This document shows, one piece after another, positions 26,566 to 34,656 of a stretch of DNA of 64,000 bases (positions are counted from its first letter, which is position 1; each line of letters opens with the position of its first letter). The notes under the pieces were generated by a model that was not told the DNA's origin, ran no database searches, and saw only the letters and a program-made list of their open reading frames with translations. The stretch is from JAAFHI01 sp039793685 (GTDB taxonomy: Bacteria > Acidobacteriota > Blastocatellia > Chloracidobacteriales > Chloracidobacteriaceae): NCBI GenBank assembly GCA_039793685.1, contig JBDRAL010000020.1, positions 39,001-103,000 on the forward strand, written 5' to 3'. The translations under genes were made by a program, and so were the position numbers.

Positions 26566-29500
26566 ATGCCAAAACCCGCGCCGCCGCTTTCCGAATTCAG
26601 CCTGAACATGCTTCGGGACCTTTTCTCAAAAACCACACAACAATTTTTTGAACAACTCTGTGACCTCAACGCACTTCAACGGAAGTCATTATCGAAGGAT
26701 CTGGATTCGGCCATCAGGAGTCTGAACCGGGCCTGTTCACCATCCATCTGGATAGGGGTTGATGTGTATTTTCGGGCCATCGATGAATTCGCCTCACGAA
26801 TGGCGACGTCCGACCTGCTTGAACCGGCGATCGAGACTTTGGAGAAACAACTCAAACTGATTCGTCAGGAAAATGGGGTGGATGAAATATTTGGCGTTGA
26901 TCCGCCGCCGACATCCGTCATCAACGGACGAGCAACGGAGTCGGATTCATTTCTCTTCAAACCAAGTTTTCTGGTCACCTTATACCGTCGTCTTCAGGCT
27001 TTCCAAATTGCCATCGGGAATCAAAAAGCGGTTGGTGCGGCTCTGAAGGCTCAACCGCATAAGCAATGGGGTTCCAGAAGTTTTCGCCTTCCCGACCAAA
27101 AATTTAAATGGTCCGCCTGGTTGTCGGGCCGAATGTTGCTCAACCGCCCGGAGGATTGGAAAAAATCACTGTTTCTCGATTGGTGCGAAAATATCGAGAA
27201 GCAGTACGGGTTGTTTTACGCCCATGGCTTTATCCTCGTTATCGAGGCCGCCCTGAAAGAAAATCCGGATTGGCAGGCCGACCTTGAGCCGTACTTCGGA
27301 AAAGCGATGGTTCTCGACGGCTTCGGCTTTGAAGACTGGCACCTTCACTTCGATGGCAACATGGTACTGACCGGCCTGAACACCGAAGTGACCGGCAGCA
27401 GCCCGGTAAGACGTGGTCAGCAGTTTATCCGTTCATTCGCCAATGCAGGCAAAGATGTACTCAATTACGTTTTGCTGATGCCCCAGGCGACCCGTCCAGC
27501 GCGAGAGGAACTGCTTCCCTTCGCACTCGACTCACTCTCCGCCGGAACAAATGATGACGTCGCGAAATTATGGGCGGATTTTCTCGTAAAGCTTTCTCCG
27601 ACACGGGAGGAAGTGGCCGAACACGCCTCCGCGTTCCTGAATCTGACCGGTGCGACCACTCTCACCGCGATCAATCTCGGTCTCGAATTTTGTGAAAAAA
27701 GCTGGGAGGCGAAAACACTCGCGCCGGATGAACTTATCAACGCGCTGGTCATCCCGCTGACACAGCGGAATCAGACCATCGGCCTGCGGGCCTGGAAGCT
27801 CGCCGCCACGATTGCCGCTTCCACGCCGGAGCACTTCGACAAGGTCGTCCAGGTCTCCTTCGACTGCCTGACTTCACCCCACCGCAAACTGCGTGAAACC
27901 ACGGCCAAATGGCTTGCCAAACACGCGAAATCTTTCTCCGGCCAGGCTCGGGACATGTTGAAAACACTGTTTCCGTTACTTGGCCCGGCTGAACAATCCG
28001 CCTTAGGGTCAATCGTCCAGATTGAAGACTCGGTCACGCAAATGTCCGGACAAGTCGATGATTTCGCCCATCGCGTCGCTACTTTCACTGACCACATCGA
28101 GAATCTCCCCGCACGACAGCGGGCACGGCTGCACGTCGTTCAGCAATGGCTTGAGACCGGTGTCGTGTCGAAGCTCGAACCAATGCCGCCGACGTTCGAG
28201 GCTTCACTAGTCCGGGATGTCATACCGTTTCAATCACCGGAAGAAATCGCAACGGCATTCATCGAAGCTCTGGGTCGCCCCCTGACGCAGATTGATCTCG
28301 AACTCCTGCTCGACGGCATCCGGCGTTTCCCGCAGGGTGGCCGCGAAGTATCGATCCGGAAAACGATGGATCCGCTGCATCAGCTCTACGCCGGATTTTA
28401 TGAAAAGGGAAAGCACCCCAAGCACATCCTCTCGGTGGACCGCCCCGAACTTTATCCGAGCGCGGCTGAAGCCTCTGAGCTTGCCGAGCTATGGCTAAGG
28501 GAGGGTGGCCAAGAAATTCTGTACAGCTTCAAAAAGTCGCTGAGGTGGCGGCTGTGTGTCCGCCAAGTCGCATTTTTTATGAAGAATGGCGAAATTGCTC
28601 CGGTCGTTTCTCTTCCAACAAACCGTTGCGGCTGGATTCACCCGGAGAATTTCACTGACCGTATCCTCGAATCCCGATCACTTGATTCCATCGATCCCGA
28701 TGATCTCGCCTTGGCGCTTTATCGCCTCGCACCTGATCTGGAAGCCCGTACCGCTGCCTGGCTCAAGCTTGAGAATAAACTTGACGAATCGCCGCAGTCC
28801 GATGCCATTCGAATTGCGATTGCCTTGGAATCCGAAACCCAGGTGGCGTCAACCCGCTTTGAACAACGGCTTGCGACCCAGCCGATAAAAGACACGCTGC
28901 TCAGAAGCATTTATTGCAGCGAGGATACGATAATGGAAGTCATTGGAGGATTTGCCCAAGTCGGCAGTCGCCTGTTCCGGTTACGAATTGCCGCCGAGCG
29001 AAGCCGATATGGACTTGGGAAATCAAGCCAGATACTTCCCGAATTCAGCTATGACAAAATGTTTTTCTGGAATTCCGCTCTTCCGGAAGCAAGTCAGACC
29101 GACACCACGTCAAGAACCCTGGAGCCATCGGATCAACTCAAGTGGGAAACCCTGTTCCCCGTCCTTTTCAATCCGGTTGAGATTGATACTTCGCCCCTTT
29201 TGGAACTGGAATTGGGAGAGCGTCTTTCATTTATCCACACGATCTCTGAGTACCCTATTTTACATCCTTACTTGGCATCAGCCTCAGGGGATGCTTGGAG
29301 ATACTCAAGCGAGGCCGAGGACTGGTTAAACATCCATTGTCAAATTTGCGATTGGCCACTTGGAGCACAACGATTCCTTGAGGCAGGGAAGGTACTCTGC
29401 GCGACACCTTTTACCGAAAACTACTGTCAAGGACGCTCAAGGGTTATGGCAATTCCATTCTCGCGAGCCGGCGAATGGGAACATGTTGATATTCAGCCTC

Positions 29501-29988
29501 ATATTTCGTCGATTGTCCTCGGGGGATTGAAATCAATCTTTCGGGAAGACAACGAACCTTTTGTCAATCTTCTGGTCTGCTGGCTTCACGACGGACGCGC
29601 GACGCCGGACGACATCATGAATGCCCTCGCCAATGGGGTACTTTCCGAAGAGGTCAAGTTCGCGAACTTTGAACGCATCATTGTTTCTCTCATGGCGACG
29701 TCGCCCGCGGGCTCGCTGACCGTCATCGGGACCATCGAACAGGCACTCGCCGGAGAATTTCAGAAAACCACGCCTCGGAAGCAGTCTCAGCTTCTTGAAC
29801 GCCTCGAACTCCTGCTTGCCGAAACCGGGCGAGTCGTGGAATCGTCCGCCGCGCGTGAAAAGCTTGCGACGCTCGCGGCGGGCAAATCAGCGGCGGGCGA
29901 GAAGGCCCGGCGACTGATTTCAGGAACGAATCCACCGAATCAGCCACCCCTCGCCGTCGCCATCGCATCCGCGTTGCTCGACTGCTAA
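26566..29988 (+). CDS. Very large helical-repeat protein B, paralogue of protein A
   Basis: The 1140-aa soluble, mostly helical protein is homologous along its length to the one at 21775. Shared text includes RAWKL, LDGIRRFPQGGREVSIRKTMDPL, GWIHPENFTDRI (protein A: GWIHPRVFAERI), HDGRATP and LERLELLLAETGRVV. Identity looks low outside these blocks, so the duplication is old. HEAT-like units are clearest around IGLRAWKLAATIAASTPEHFD and LRETTAKWLAKHAKSF. Parts of the gene (27,000-29,500) look less GC-rich than neighbours, which may reflect transfer or relaxed codon use. No catalytic motif is visible. The next gene, of the kynurenine set, begins 29 nt after the stop. Confidence 0.85.
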   Translation: MPKPAPPLSEFSLNMLRDLFSKTTQQFFEQLCDLNALQRKSLSKDLDSAIRSLNRACSPSIWIGVDVYFRAIDEFASRMATSDLLEPAIETLEKQLKLIRQENGVDEIFGVDPPPTSVINGRATESDSFLFKPSFLVTLYRRLQAFQIAIGNQKAVGAALKAQPHKQWGSRSFRLPDQKFKWSAWLSGRMLLNRPEDWKKSLFLDWCENIEKQYGLFYAHGFILVIEAALKENPDWQADLEPYFGKAMVLDGFGFEDWHLHFDGNMVLTGLNTEVTGSSPVRRGQQFIRSFANAGKDVLNYVLLMPQATRPAREELLPFALDSLSAGTNDDVAKLWADFLVKLSPTREEVAEHASAFLNLTGATTLTAINLGLEFCEKSWEAKTLAPDELINALVIPLTQRNQTIGLRAWKLAATIAASTPEHFDKVVQVSFDCLTSPHRKLRETTAKWLAKHAKSFSGQARDMLKTLFPLLGPAEQSALGSIVQIEDSVTQMSGQVDDFAHRVATFTDHIENLPARQRARLHVVQQWLETGVVSKLEPMPPTFEASLVRDVIPFQSPEEIATAFIEALGRPLTQIDLELLLDGIRRFPQGGREVSIRKTMDPLHQLYAGFYEKGKHPKHILSVDRPELYPSAAEASELAELWLREGGQEILYSFKKSLRWRLCVRQVAFFMKNGEIAPVVSLPTNRCGWIHPENFTDRILESRSLDSIDPDDLALALYRLAPDLEARTAAWLKLENKLDESPQSDAIRIAIALESETQVASTRFEQRLATQPIKDTLLRSIYCSEDTIMEVIGGFAQVGSRLFRLRIAAERSRYGLGKSSQILPEFSYDKMFFWNSALPEASQTDTTSRTLEPSDQLKWETLFPVLFNPVEIDTSPLLELELGERLSFIHTISEYPILHPYLASASGDAWRYSSEAEDWLNIHCQICDWPLGAQRFLEAGKVLCATPFTENYCQGRSRVMAIPFSRAGEWEHVDIQPHISSIVLGGLKSIFREDNEPFVNLLVCWLHDGRATPDDIMNALANGVLSEEVKFANFERIIVSLMATSPAGSLTVIGTIEQALAGEFQKTTPRKQSQLLERLELLLAETGRVVESSAAREKLATLAAGKSAAGEKARRLISGTNPPNQPPLAVAIASALLDC

Positions 29989-30017
29989 AAACACAGGCAA
30001 TTTCCACAGACTCCCCC

Positions 30018-31481
30018 ATGCCCGCTTCATACAAACTCTTTATCAACGGCGAATACGTCGAGGCCGCGTCGGGCCGGACGTTCGAAGACATCAACCCCGC
30101 GACTGGCGCGGTCGTCGCGCATGTTTCGGAAGCCGACGCCGATGACGTGGACCGCGCCGTTTCCGCCGCCGAAGCCGCCATGCGCGGACCGTGGGGGAAA
30201 CTTCCCCAAGCCGACCGGCTGGCCGCGCTGCGGCGCGTGGCGGACGAAATCGAGAAACGTTTCGACCAGTTTCTCGACGCCGAAATCGCCGACACGGGCA
30301 AGCCGCGTTCGCTGGCCTGTTCCGTGGATATTCCGCGCGGGGCGGCCAATTTCCGCATCTTCGCCGACCTTGCGCGCGGCTTTTCGACCGAGTGCTTTGA
30401 AACGGATACGGATGACGGCGCGGGTGCGTTGAATTACGGCGTGCGCGTACCGCACGGCGTGGTCGGCGTGATTTGTCCGTGGAATCTGCCGCTGCTGCTG
30501 ATGACGTGGAAGGTCGCGCCCGCGCTCGCGATGGGCAATGCGGTCGTCGTGAAACCGTCGGAGGAAACGCCCGGTACGGCGACGCTGCTCGGCGAAGCAA
30601 TGAACGCGGCGGATGTGCCGCCGGGCGTGTTCAACGTGATTCACGGCTTCGGCGAAAACGCGGCGGGCGATTTTCTCGTGCGTCACCCGCGCGTCCGGGC
30701 GCTCACCTTCACGGGCGAGACGCGCACCGGGCAGGCGATCATGCGTACGAGCGCGGCGCGCGTGAAGCATCTTTCCTTCGAACTCGGCGGCAAGAACCCG
30801 GCCATCGTCTTCGCCGACGCGGATTTCGAAAAGGCCGTCGCGGGCACAGCGCGCTCGACCTTTTCCAACTGCGGACAGGTCTGTCTCTGTTCGGAAAGAG
30901 TCTATGTGGCGCGGTCCATCTTCGACCGCTTTGTGGAACGGCTGGGCGAGGAAGCAAGAAAGCTGGTGGCGGGCGATCCGTACGATTCAAGGACCACCAT
31001 CGGCCCGCTGATTTCGAAAACGCATCGCGAAAAGGTACTGTCCTACTATGAACTGGCGCGGGCGGAAGGCGCGACGGTCATCGCGGGCGGCGGCGTACCG
31101 GAGATGGATTCGCCTTTCGATAAAGGCTGTTTCGTCGAGCCGACGGTGTGGACCGGATTGCCGGAAACGGCGCGGAGCGTCCGCGAGGAAATCTTCGGGC
31201 CGGTCTGCCACGTCACGCCGTTCGATGATGAAGATGAAGTGATCGCGATGGCGAACGATACCGACTACGGCCTGTGCGCCGCCGTCTGGACGAGCGATTT
31301 GACGCGCGCCCATCGCGTCGCGAAGCGCATCGAAGCGGGCATCGTGTGGGTCAACGGCTGGTTTTTGCGCGACCTGCGGACACCCTTCGGCGGCGTGAAA
31401 CTGAGCGGCATCGGTCGCGAAGGCGGACGCCATTCACTTGAGTTCTATTCGGAAATCAAGAACGTCTGCATCAAGTTGTAG
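30018..31481 (+). CDS. 2-aminomuconate/2-hydroxymuconate semialdehyde dehydrogenase
   Basis: This NAD-dependent aldehyde dehydrogenase (487 aa) would oxidise 2-aminomuconate semialdehyde to 2-aminomuconate in the kynurenine meta-cleavage route. Catalytic residues are Glu255 (SFELGGKNP) and Cys289 (NCGQVC). The Rossmann coenzyme site includes PWNLPLLLMTWK and VKPSEETPGTA. The substrate assignment rests mainly on the downstream kynurenine genes, since ALDH sequence alone is ambiguous with hydroxymuconate enzymes. It is separated from the next pathway gene by an opposite-strand Uma2 gene and a repeat. Confidence 0.88.
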   Translation: MPASYKLFINGEYVEAASGRTFEDINPATGAVVAHVSEADADDVDRAVSAAEAAMRGPWGKLPQADRLAALRRVADEIEKRFDQFLDAEIADTGKPRSLACSVDIPRGAANFRIFADLARGFSTECFETDTDDGAGALNYGVRVPHGVVGVICPWNLPLLLMTWKVAPALAMGNAVVVKPSEETPGTATLLGEAMNAADVPPGVFNVIHGFGENAAGDFLVRHPRVRALTFTGETRTGQAIMRTSAARVKHLSFELGGKNPAIVFADADFEKAVAGTARSTFSNCGQVCLCSERVYVARSIFDRFVERLGEEARKLVAGDPYDSRTTIGPLISKTHREKVLSYYELARAEGATVIAGGGVPEMDSPFDKGCFVEPTVWTGLPETARSVREEIFGPVCHVTPFDDEDEVIAMANDTDYGLCAAVWTSDLTRAHRVAKRIEAGIVWVNGWFLRDLRTPFGGVKLSGIGREGGRHSLEFYSEIKNVCIKL

Positions 31482-31508
31482 ACCGGACAAGGAAAGACCG
31501 GGAGTTTT

Positions 31509-31604
31509 TCACCACAGAGGCACAGAGAAGTCACAGAGTTTCACAGAGAAGAAAAAAACTCTGTGGACCTCTGTGAAACCTCCGCGTCTCTGTGGTGAAA
31601 ATTT
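31509..31604. repeat. CACAGAG-type intergenic inverted element
   Basis: Several CACAGAG words on the left (31512-31550) face CTCTGTG words on the right (31559-31604) across an A-rich centre, forming a long imperfect hairpin with ends TTCACCACAGAG and CTCTGTGGTGAA. Words of this type are common between genes in many phyla and give spurious peptides with HHRGTE. Spacing is 7-10 nt, so it is looser than the heptamer arrays. Confidence 0.85.
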
Positions 31605-31649
31605 CCGTGCGCCAAAGTTCAAGCTTGGGTGAAGGGATGACTGTAGTGT

Positions 31650-32330
31650 TCAAACATCCGACACGCCGAGTCCACGCAGGCGTTCGCGGAGACGCTCAAG
31701 TTCCTGCTCGGCTTCTTCAGCGCGACGTTCCGCAACCTTGGCTCGGCGTGCAACTTCCGAAAAAGTTTGAAACTCGCTTCCGTCGGGCGCGATGATCCGC
31801 AAGGTTTCGGAATCAAGTTCGAAGCGAATACCGAGACCGGGGCTGGTCCAGCCGTTCATTTCCTCGACTTCATCGAGCAACGCGCCGGTGCGGATCCAGC
31901 CGGCCAGTTCATTCGAGTCGGGGTCGTAAATGTAGAACTCCTCGACGCCGTACCGTTCGTAAAACGACTGCTTGCGGGCCATTTCAAGCGCCGTGTTGCC
32001 GGGCGAGAGAATTTCAAACACGACCCGCGGCGCGACGCCGTTCTCGCGCCATTGCTGATATGAACCCCGATAGCCCTTGGGCCGTCCGATGGCGACCAGT
32101 ACATCGGGGGCCTGCCGGATTTTCGGATTGCCTTCGACGGGGTACCACAGCAGATCGCCCGCGACGAAATCATCGGGGAGCAGCGCGTCGAGATTTTCCT
32201 TGATGGTGACGATCCATTGAAACTGAAGCGTATTGTCGGACATCGGCTTCCCATCGCTGTCCGGGTACACGACGGCTTCCGGCACGGGCCGGGCGGTTGC
32301 CGCCTGCATCGCGTTCGGCTGCGCGGACAT
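31650..32330 (-). CDS. Uma2-family (DUF820) putative restriction-endonuclease-fold protein
   Basis: The 226-aa protein matches the Uma2/DUF820 family, a PD-(D/E)xK nuclease-like fold that is very abundant in cyanobacteria and some other bacteria but poorly characterised. Visible are APDVLVAIG (core Asp), RVVFEILSPGNT (core Glu) and YGVEEFYIYDPDSNEL. A C-terminal Arg/Glu coiled coil (180-220) is typical of one subgroup. It is transcribed against the surrounding catabolic genes, so it is probably an insertion relative to an ancestral operon. GGGGGAAA precedes the start. Confidence 0.88.
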   Translation of the reverse strand: MSAQPNAMQAATARPVPEAVVYPDSDGKPMSDNTLQFQWIVTIKENLDALLPDDFVAGDLLWYPVEGNPKIRQAPDVLVAIGRPKGYRGSYQQWRENGVAPRVVFEILSPGNTALEMARKQSFYERYGVEEFYIYDPDSNELAGWIRTGALLDEVEEMNGWTSPGLGIRFELDSETLRIIAPDGSEFQTFSEVARRAKVAERRAEEAEQELERLRERLRGLGVSDV

Positions 32331-32474
32331 TGAAGTTTCCCCCTCGCGAGATTTCCGATTCGACGTTCATCTTGCCCCGTCCCGGCGGGGTGGTCAATGC
32401 GGGTGGTTGCGCCGGTTGCGCCGGACCTTTTATCGTGGCGCGACGTTCAAATTTTCTTACCCGGAATCATCACC

Positions 32475-32897
32475 ATGCCGAACGGCGTTTCCTACTATCT
32501 CGGCGAACGCGCCAAGCCGCTGGCGCAATATCCGCACGCGCGAAAAATCAACGGACTCATCTACGTTTCCGGTACGTCGTCGCGCCGCGCCGACAACACC
32601 ATTGAAGGCGCGCTCGTCAACGACGACGGAACGCTCGATCTCGACATCCGGACGCAGACCCGCGCGGTTATCGAAAACATCCGCGAAATCCTGAAGGCCG
32701 CCGGGGCCGACCTCGAACACCTCGTGGACGTGACCGTGTTTCTCGTGGATATGGAGGATTACGCGGGTTACAACGAGGTCTACAATACCTACTTCAACGC
32801 GGAAACCGGCCCGACGCGCACGACCGTTGCGGTGCATCAGTTGCCGCATCCGCACCTGCTGATCGAAATCAAGGCCGTCGCCGTCGCACCGGAATAG
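32475..32897 (+). CDS. RidA-family deaminase, probable 2-aminomuconate deaminase
   Basis: The 140-aa RidA/YjgF-fold protein would release ammonia from 2-aminomuconate, giving 4-oxalocrotonate. Family motifs are INGLIYVSGTSSR, NIREILKAAGADLEHLVDVTVFLVDM and the C-terminal LPHPHLLIEIKAVAV, where general RidA proteins have an Arg-containing motif. Its place directly before the 3-hydroxyanthranilate dioxygenase gene supports the aminomuconate role; otherwise a generic imine deaminase is possible. The ATG at 32475 gives the usual family length. Confidence 0.87.
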   Translation: MPNGVSYYLGERAKPLAQYPHARKINGLIYVSGTSSRRADNTIEGALVNDDGTLDLDIRTQTRAVIENIREILKAAGADLEHLVDVTVFLVDMEDYAGYNEVYNTYFNAETGPTRTTVAVHQLPHPHLLIEIKAVAVAPE

Positions 32898-32968
32898 TCC
32901 CTTTTCGCACCGGCATCCGGTTCTTTCCAGAACCCATCACCAAAAACCTAAAACCCAGGTTTTCCGCC

Positions 32969-33472
32969 ATGCTCACCACCATCAATTTCAAGCAATGGAT
33001 TGACGAACACCGCCACCTGCTCAAGCCGCCGGTCGGCAACGCGCAGGTGTGGAAGGACCGCGAGTTCATGATCACGGTCGTCGGCGGTCCGAATCAGCGC
33101 AAGGATTACCACGTCGATCCGGGCGAGGAATTCTTCTATCAGCTCGAAGGCGACATGACGCTCAAGATCGTGGAGGACGGCCAGCACCGAGACCTGCCCA
33201 TCCGCGAGGGTGAAATTTTCCTGCTGCCGCCGTTCGTCCCGCACTCGCCGCAGCGCGGACCGAACACCATCGGCCTCGTCATCGAGCGCGTCCGGGGGAG
33301 CCACGAACCCGACAAGTTCGTGTGGTACTGCGACGAATGCCGCCAGCAGATTCATGAAGTCACCGTGCATGTCACCGACATCACGACCCAGTTGAAACCG
33401 GTCTTCGACGCCTTCTGGGCGGATATGGACGCGCGGACCTGCCCGCACTGCGGCGCGGTCATGCAGCCGTAA
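32969..33472 (+). CDS. nbaC: 3-hydroxyanthranilate 3,4-dioxygenase
   Basis: This iron cupin enzyme opens the ring of 3-hydroxyanthranilate to 2-amino-3-carboxymuconate 6-semialdehyde (ACMS). In the 167-aa protein the iron ligands are His48, Glu54 and His92 (YHVDPGEEFFYQ and PPFVPHSPQR). The spacing equals that of the Ralstonia enzyme. A second, rubredoxin-like site typical of bacterial forms is present as Cys121/Cys124 and Cys158/Cys161. The gene lies between the deaminase and ACMS decarboxylase genes. Confidence 0.95.
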   Translation: MLTTINFKQWIDEHRHLLKPPVGNAQVWKDREFMITVVGGPNQRKDYHVDPGEEFFYQLEGDMTLKIVEDGQHRDLPIREGEIFLLPPFVPHSPQRGPNTIGLVIERVRGSHEPDKFVWYCDECRQQIHEVTVHVTDITTQLKPVFDAFWADMDARTCPHCGAVMQP

Positions 33473-33541
33473 AAACCACCACAACGACCTTCCGTCACGG
33501 TCTCCGGATTGAACCCCGACCGTGCGGGAGGGACGCATCGA

Positions 33542-34570
33542 ATGAAAAAACTCGACCTCCACACCCACATCCTCCCGCCGAACTGGGAGAACCTGAAGGA
33601 CAAGTACGGCTACGGCGGCTTTCCGCGCATGGAGTACGTCAATGACCGCTGCGCGCGGATCATGATCGACGAACGCTTCTTCCGCGAAGTCGAGGACAAC
33701 TGCTGGGACCCCGACGCGCGGCTCGCGGATTGCGACGCGCAGGGCGTGACCATGCAGGCGCTTTCGACCGTGCCGGTGATGTTCAGCTACTGGGCGAAGG
33801 CAGAGGACGCCTACGATCTGGCGCGCTTTCTGAACGATCACATCGCCGAGGTGGTCGCGCGTCGGCCGGACCGTTTCGTCGGGCTGGGCACGCTGCCGAT
33901 GCAGAACCCGGAACTCGCAATGCGCGAACTCGAACGCTGCGTGAAGGACCTCGGCCTCGCGGGCGCGCAGATCGGCACCCACATCAACGACTGGAATCTC
34001 GACGCGCCGGAAATCTTCCCCGTCTTTCAACATGCGTCGAAGCTCAACGCCGGGCTGTTCGTTCATCCGTGGGAGATGGTCGGTACGGAACGGATGCCGA
34101 ACTACTTCCTGCCGTGGCTGGTCGGCATGCCCGCCGAAACGTCGCTCGCGATGTGTTCGATGATCTTCGGCGGGGTGCTGGAACGCCTGCCGCGCCTGCG
34201 CTGCTGCTTCGCCCACGGCGGCGGCGCGTTTCCCTACACGCTGGGTCGCATCAATAAAGGCTGGGAAGCTCGCCCAGACTTGTGTCAAATTCATATCACC
34301 CAACCACCGAGGACGTACGTTCCGCAGCTTTACGTCGATTCGCTGGTTCATGACCCGGATGCGCTTCGCTACATTCTGAAGCTGTTCGGCATCCGGCGGG
34401 TCGCGATGGGAACGGATTACCCCTTCCCGCTCGGGGAAACCGAGCCGGGGAAGCTGATCCTCTCGCTGCCGGAACTGAGCGACGCGGACCGCGAGCGTCT
34501 TCTGTGGGGTACGGCGGCGGAATTTCTCGGCATCGAGAACCGCTTTGCGCCGTCGGACTGGGGAGACTGA
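33542..34570 (+). CDS. nbaD: 2-amino-3-carboxymuconate-6-semialdehyde decarboxylase (ACMSD)
   Basis: The enzyme decarboxylates ACMS to 2-aminomuconate semialdehyde, diverting carbon away from quinolinate and NAD synthesis. The 342-aa amidohydrolase-superfamily protein has the metal motif at His7 and His9 (LDLHTHILP), then HPWEMVG, CCFAHGGGAFP and the metal-site Asp in MGTDYPFPLGE. GGGAGGG lies 9 nt before the ATG at 33542. It is 69 nt after the dioxygenase gene on the same strand. Confidence 0.94.
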   Translation: MKKLDLHTHILPPNWENLKDKYGYGGFPRMEYVNDRCARIMIDERFFREVEDNCWDPDARLADCDAQGVTMQALSTVPVMFSYWAKAEDAYDLARFLNDHIAEVVARRPDRFVGLGTLPMQNPELAMRELERCVKDLGLAGAQIGTHINDWNLDAPEIFPVFQHASKLNAGLFVHPWEMVGTERMPNYFLPWLVGMPAETSLAMCSMIFGGVLERLPRLRCCFAHGGGAFPYTLGRINKGWEARPDLCQIHITQPPRTYVPQLYVDSLVHDPDALRYILKLFGIRRVAMGTDYPFPLGETEPGKLILSLPELSDADRERLLWGTAAEFLGIENRFAPSDWGD

Positions 34571-34578
34571 AACCTTCA

Positions 34579-34617
34579 GGAAGGATGAAGGCGGAAGGAT
34601 GAAGGATGAGGGATGAA
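34579..34617. repeat. Heptamer array, GGATGAA family
   Basis: GGATGAA units with a GGCGGAA variant lie 9 nt after the ACMSD stop codon. The 22 nt starting at about 34580 are identical to the left terminal arm of the element inside recD2 (55233-55254). Confidence 0.85.
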
Positions 34618-34656
34618 AATTTTTCTCTCCTTGTTCCCCGCTGGTTCGGTGACGAT

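Noticed and set aside
31438..31632. 64-codon frame with HHRGTEKS peptide
   Set aside because: It overlaps the dehydrogenase gene end and the CACAGAG repeat. This peptide type is a well-known spurious product of that repeat.
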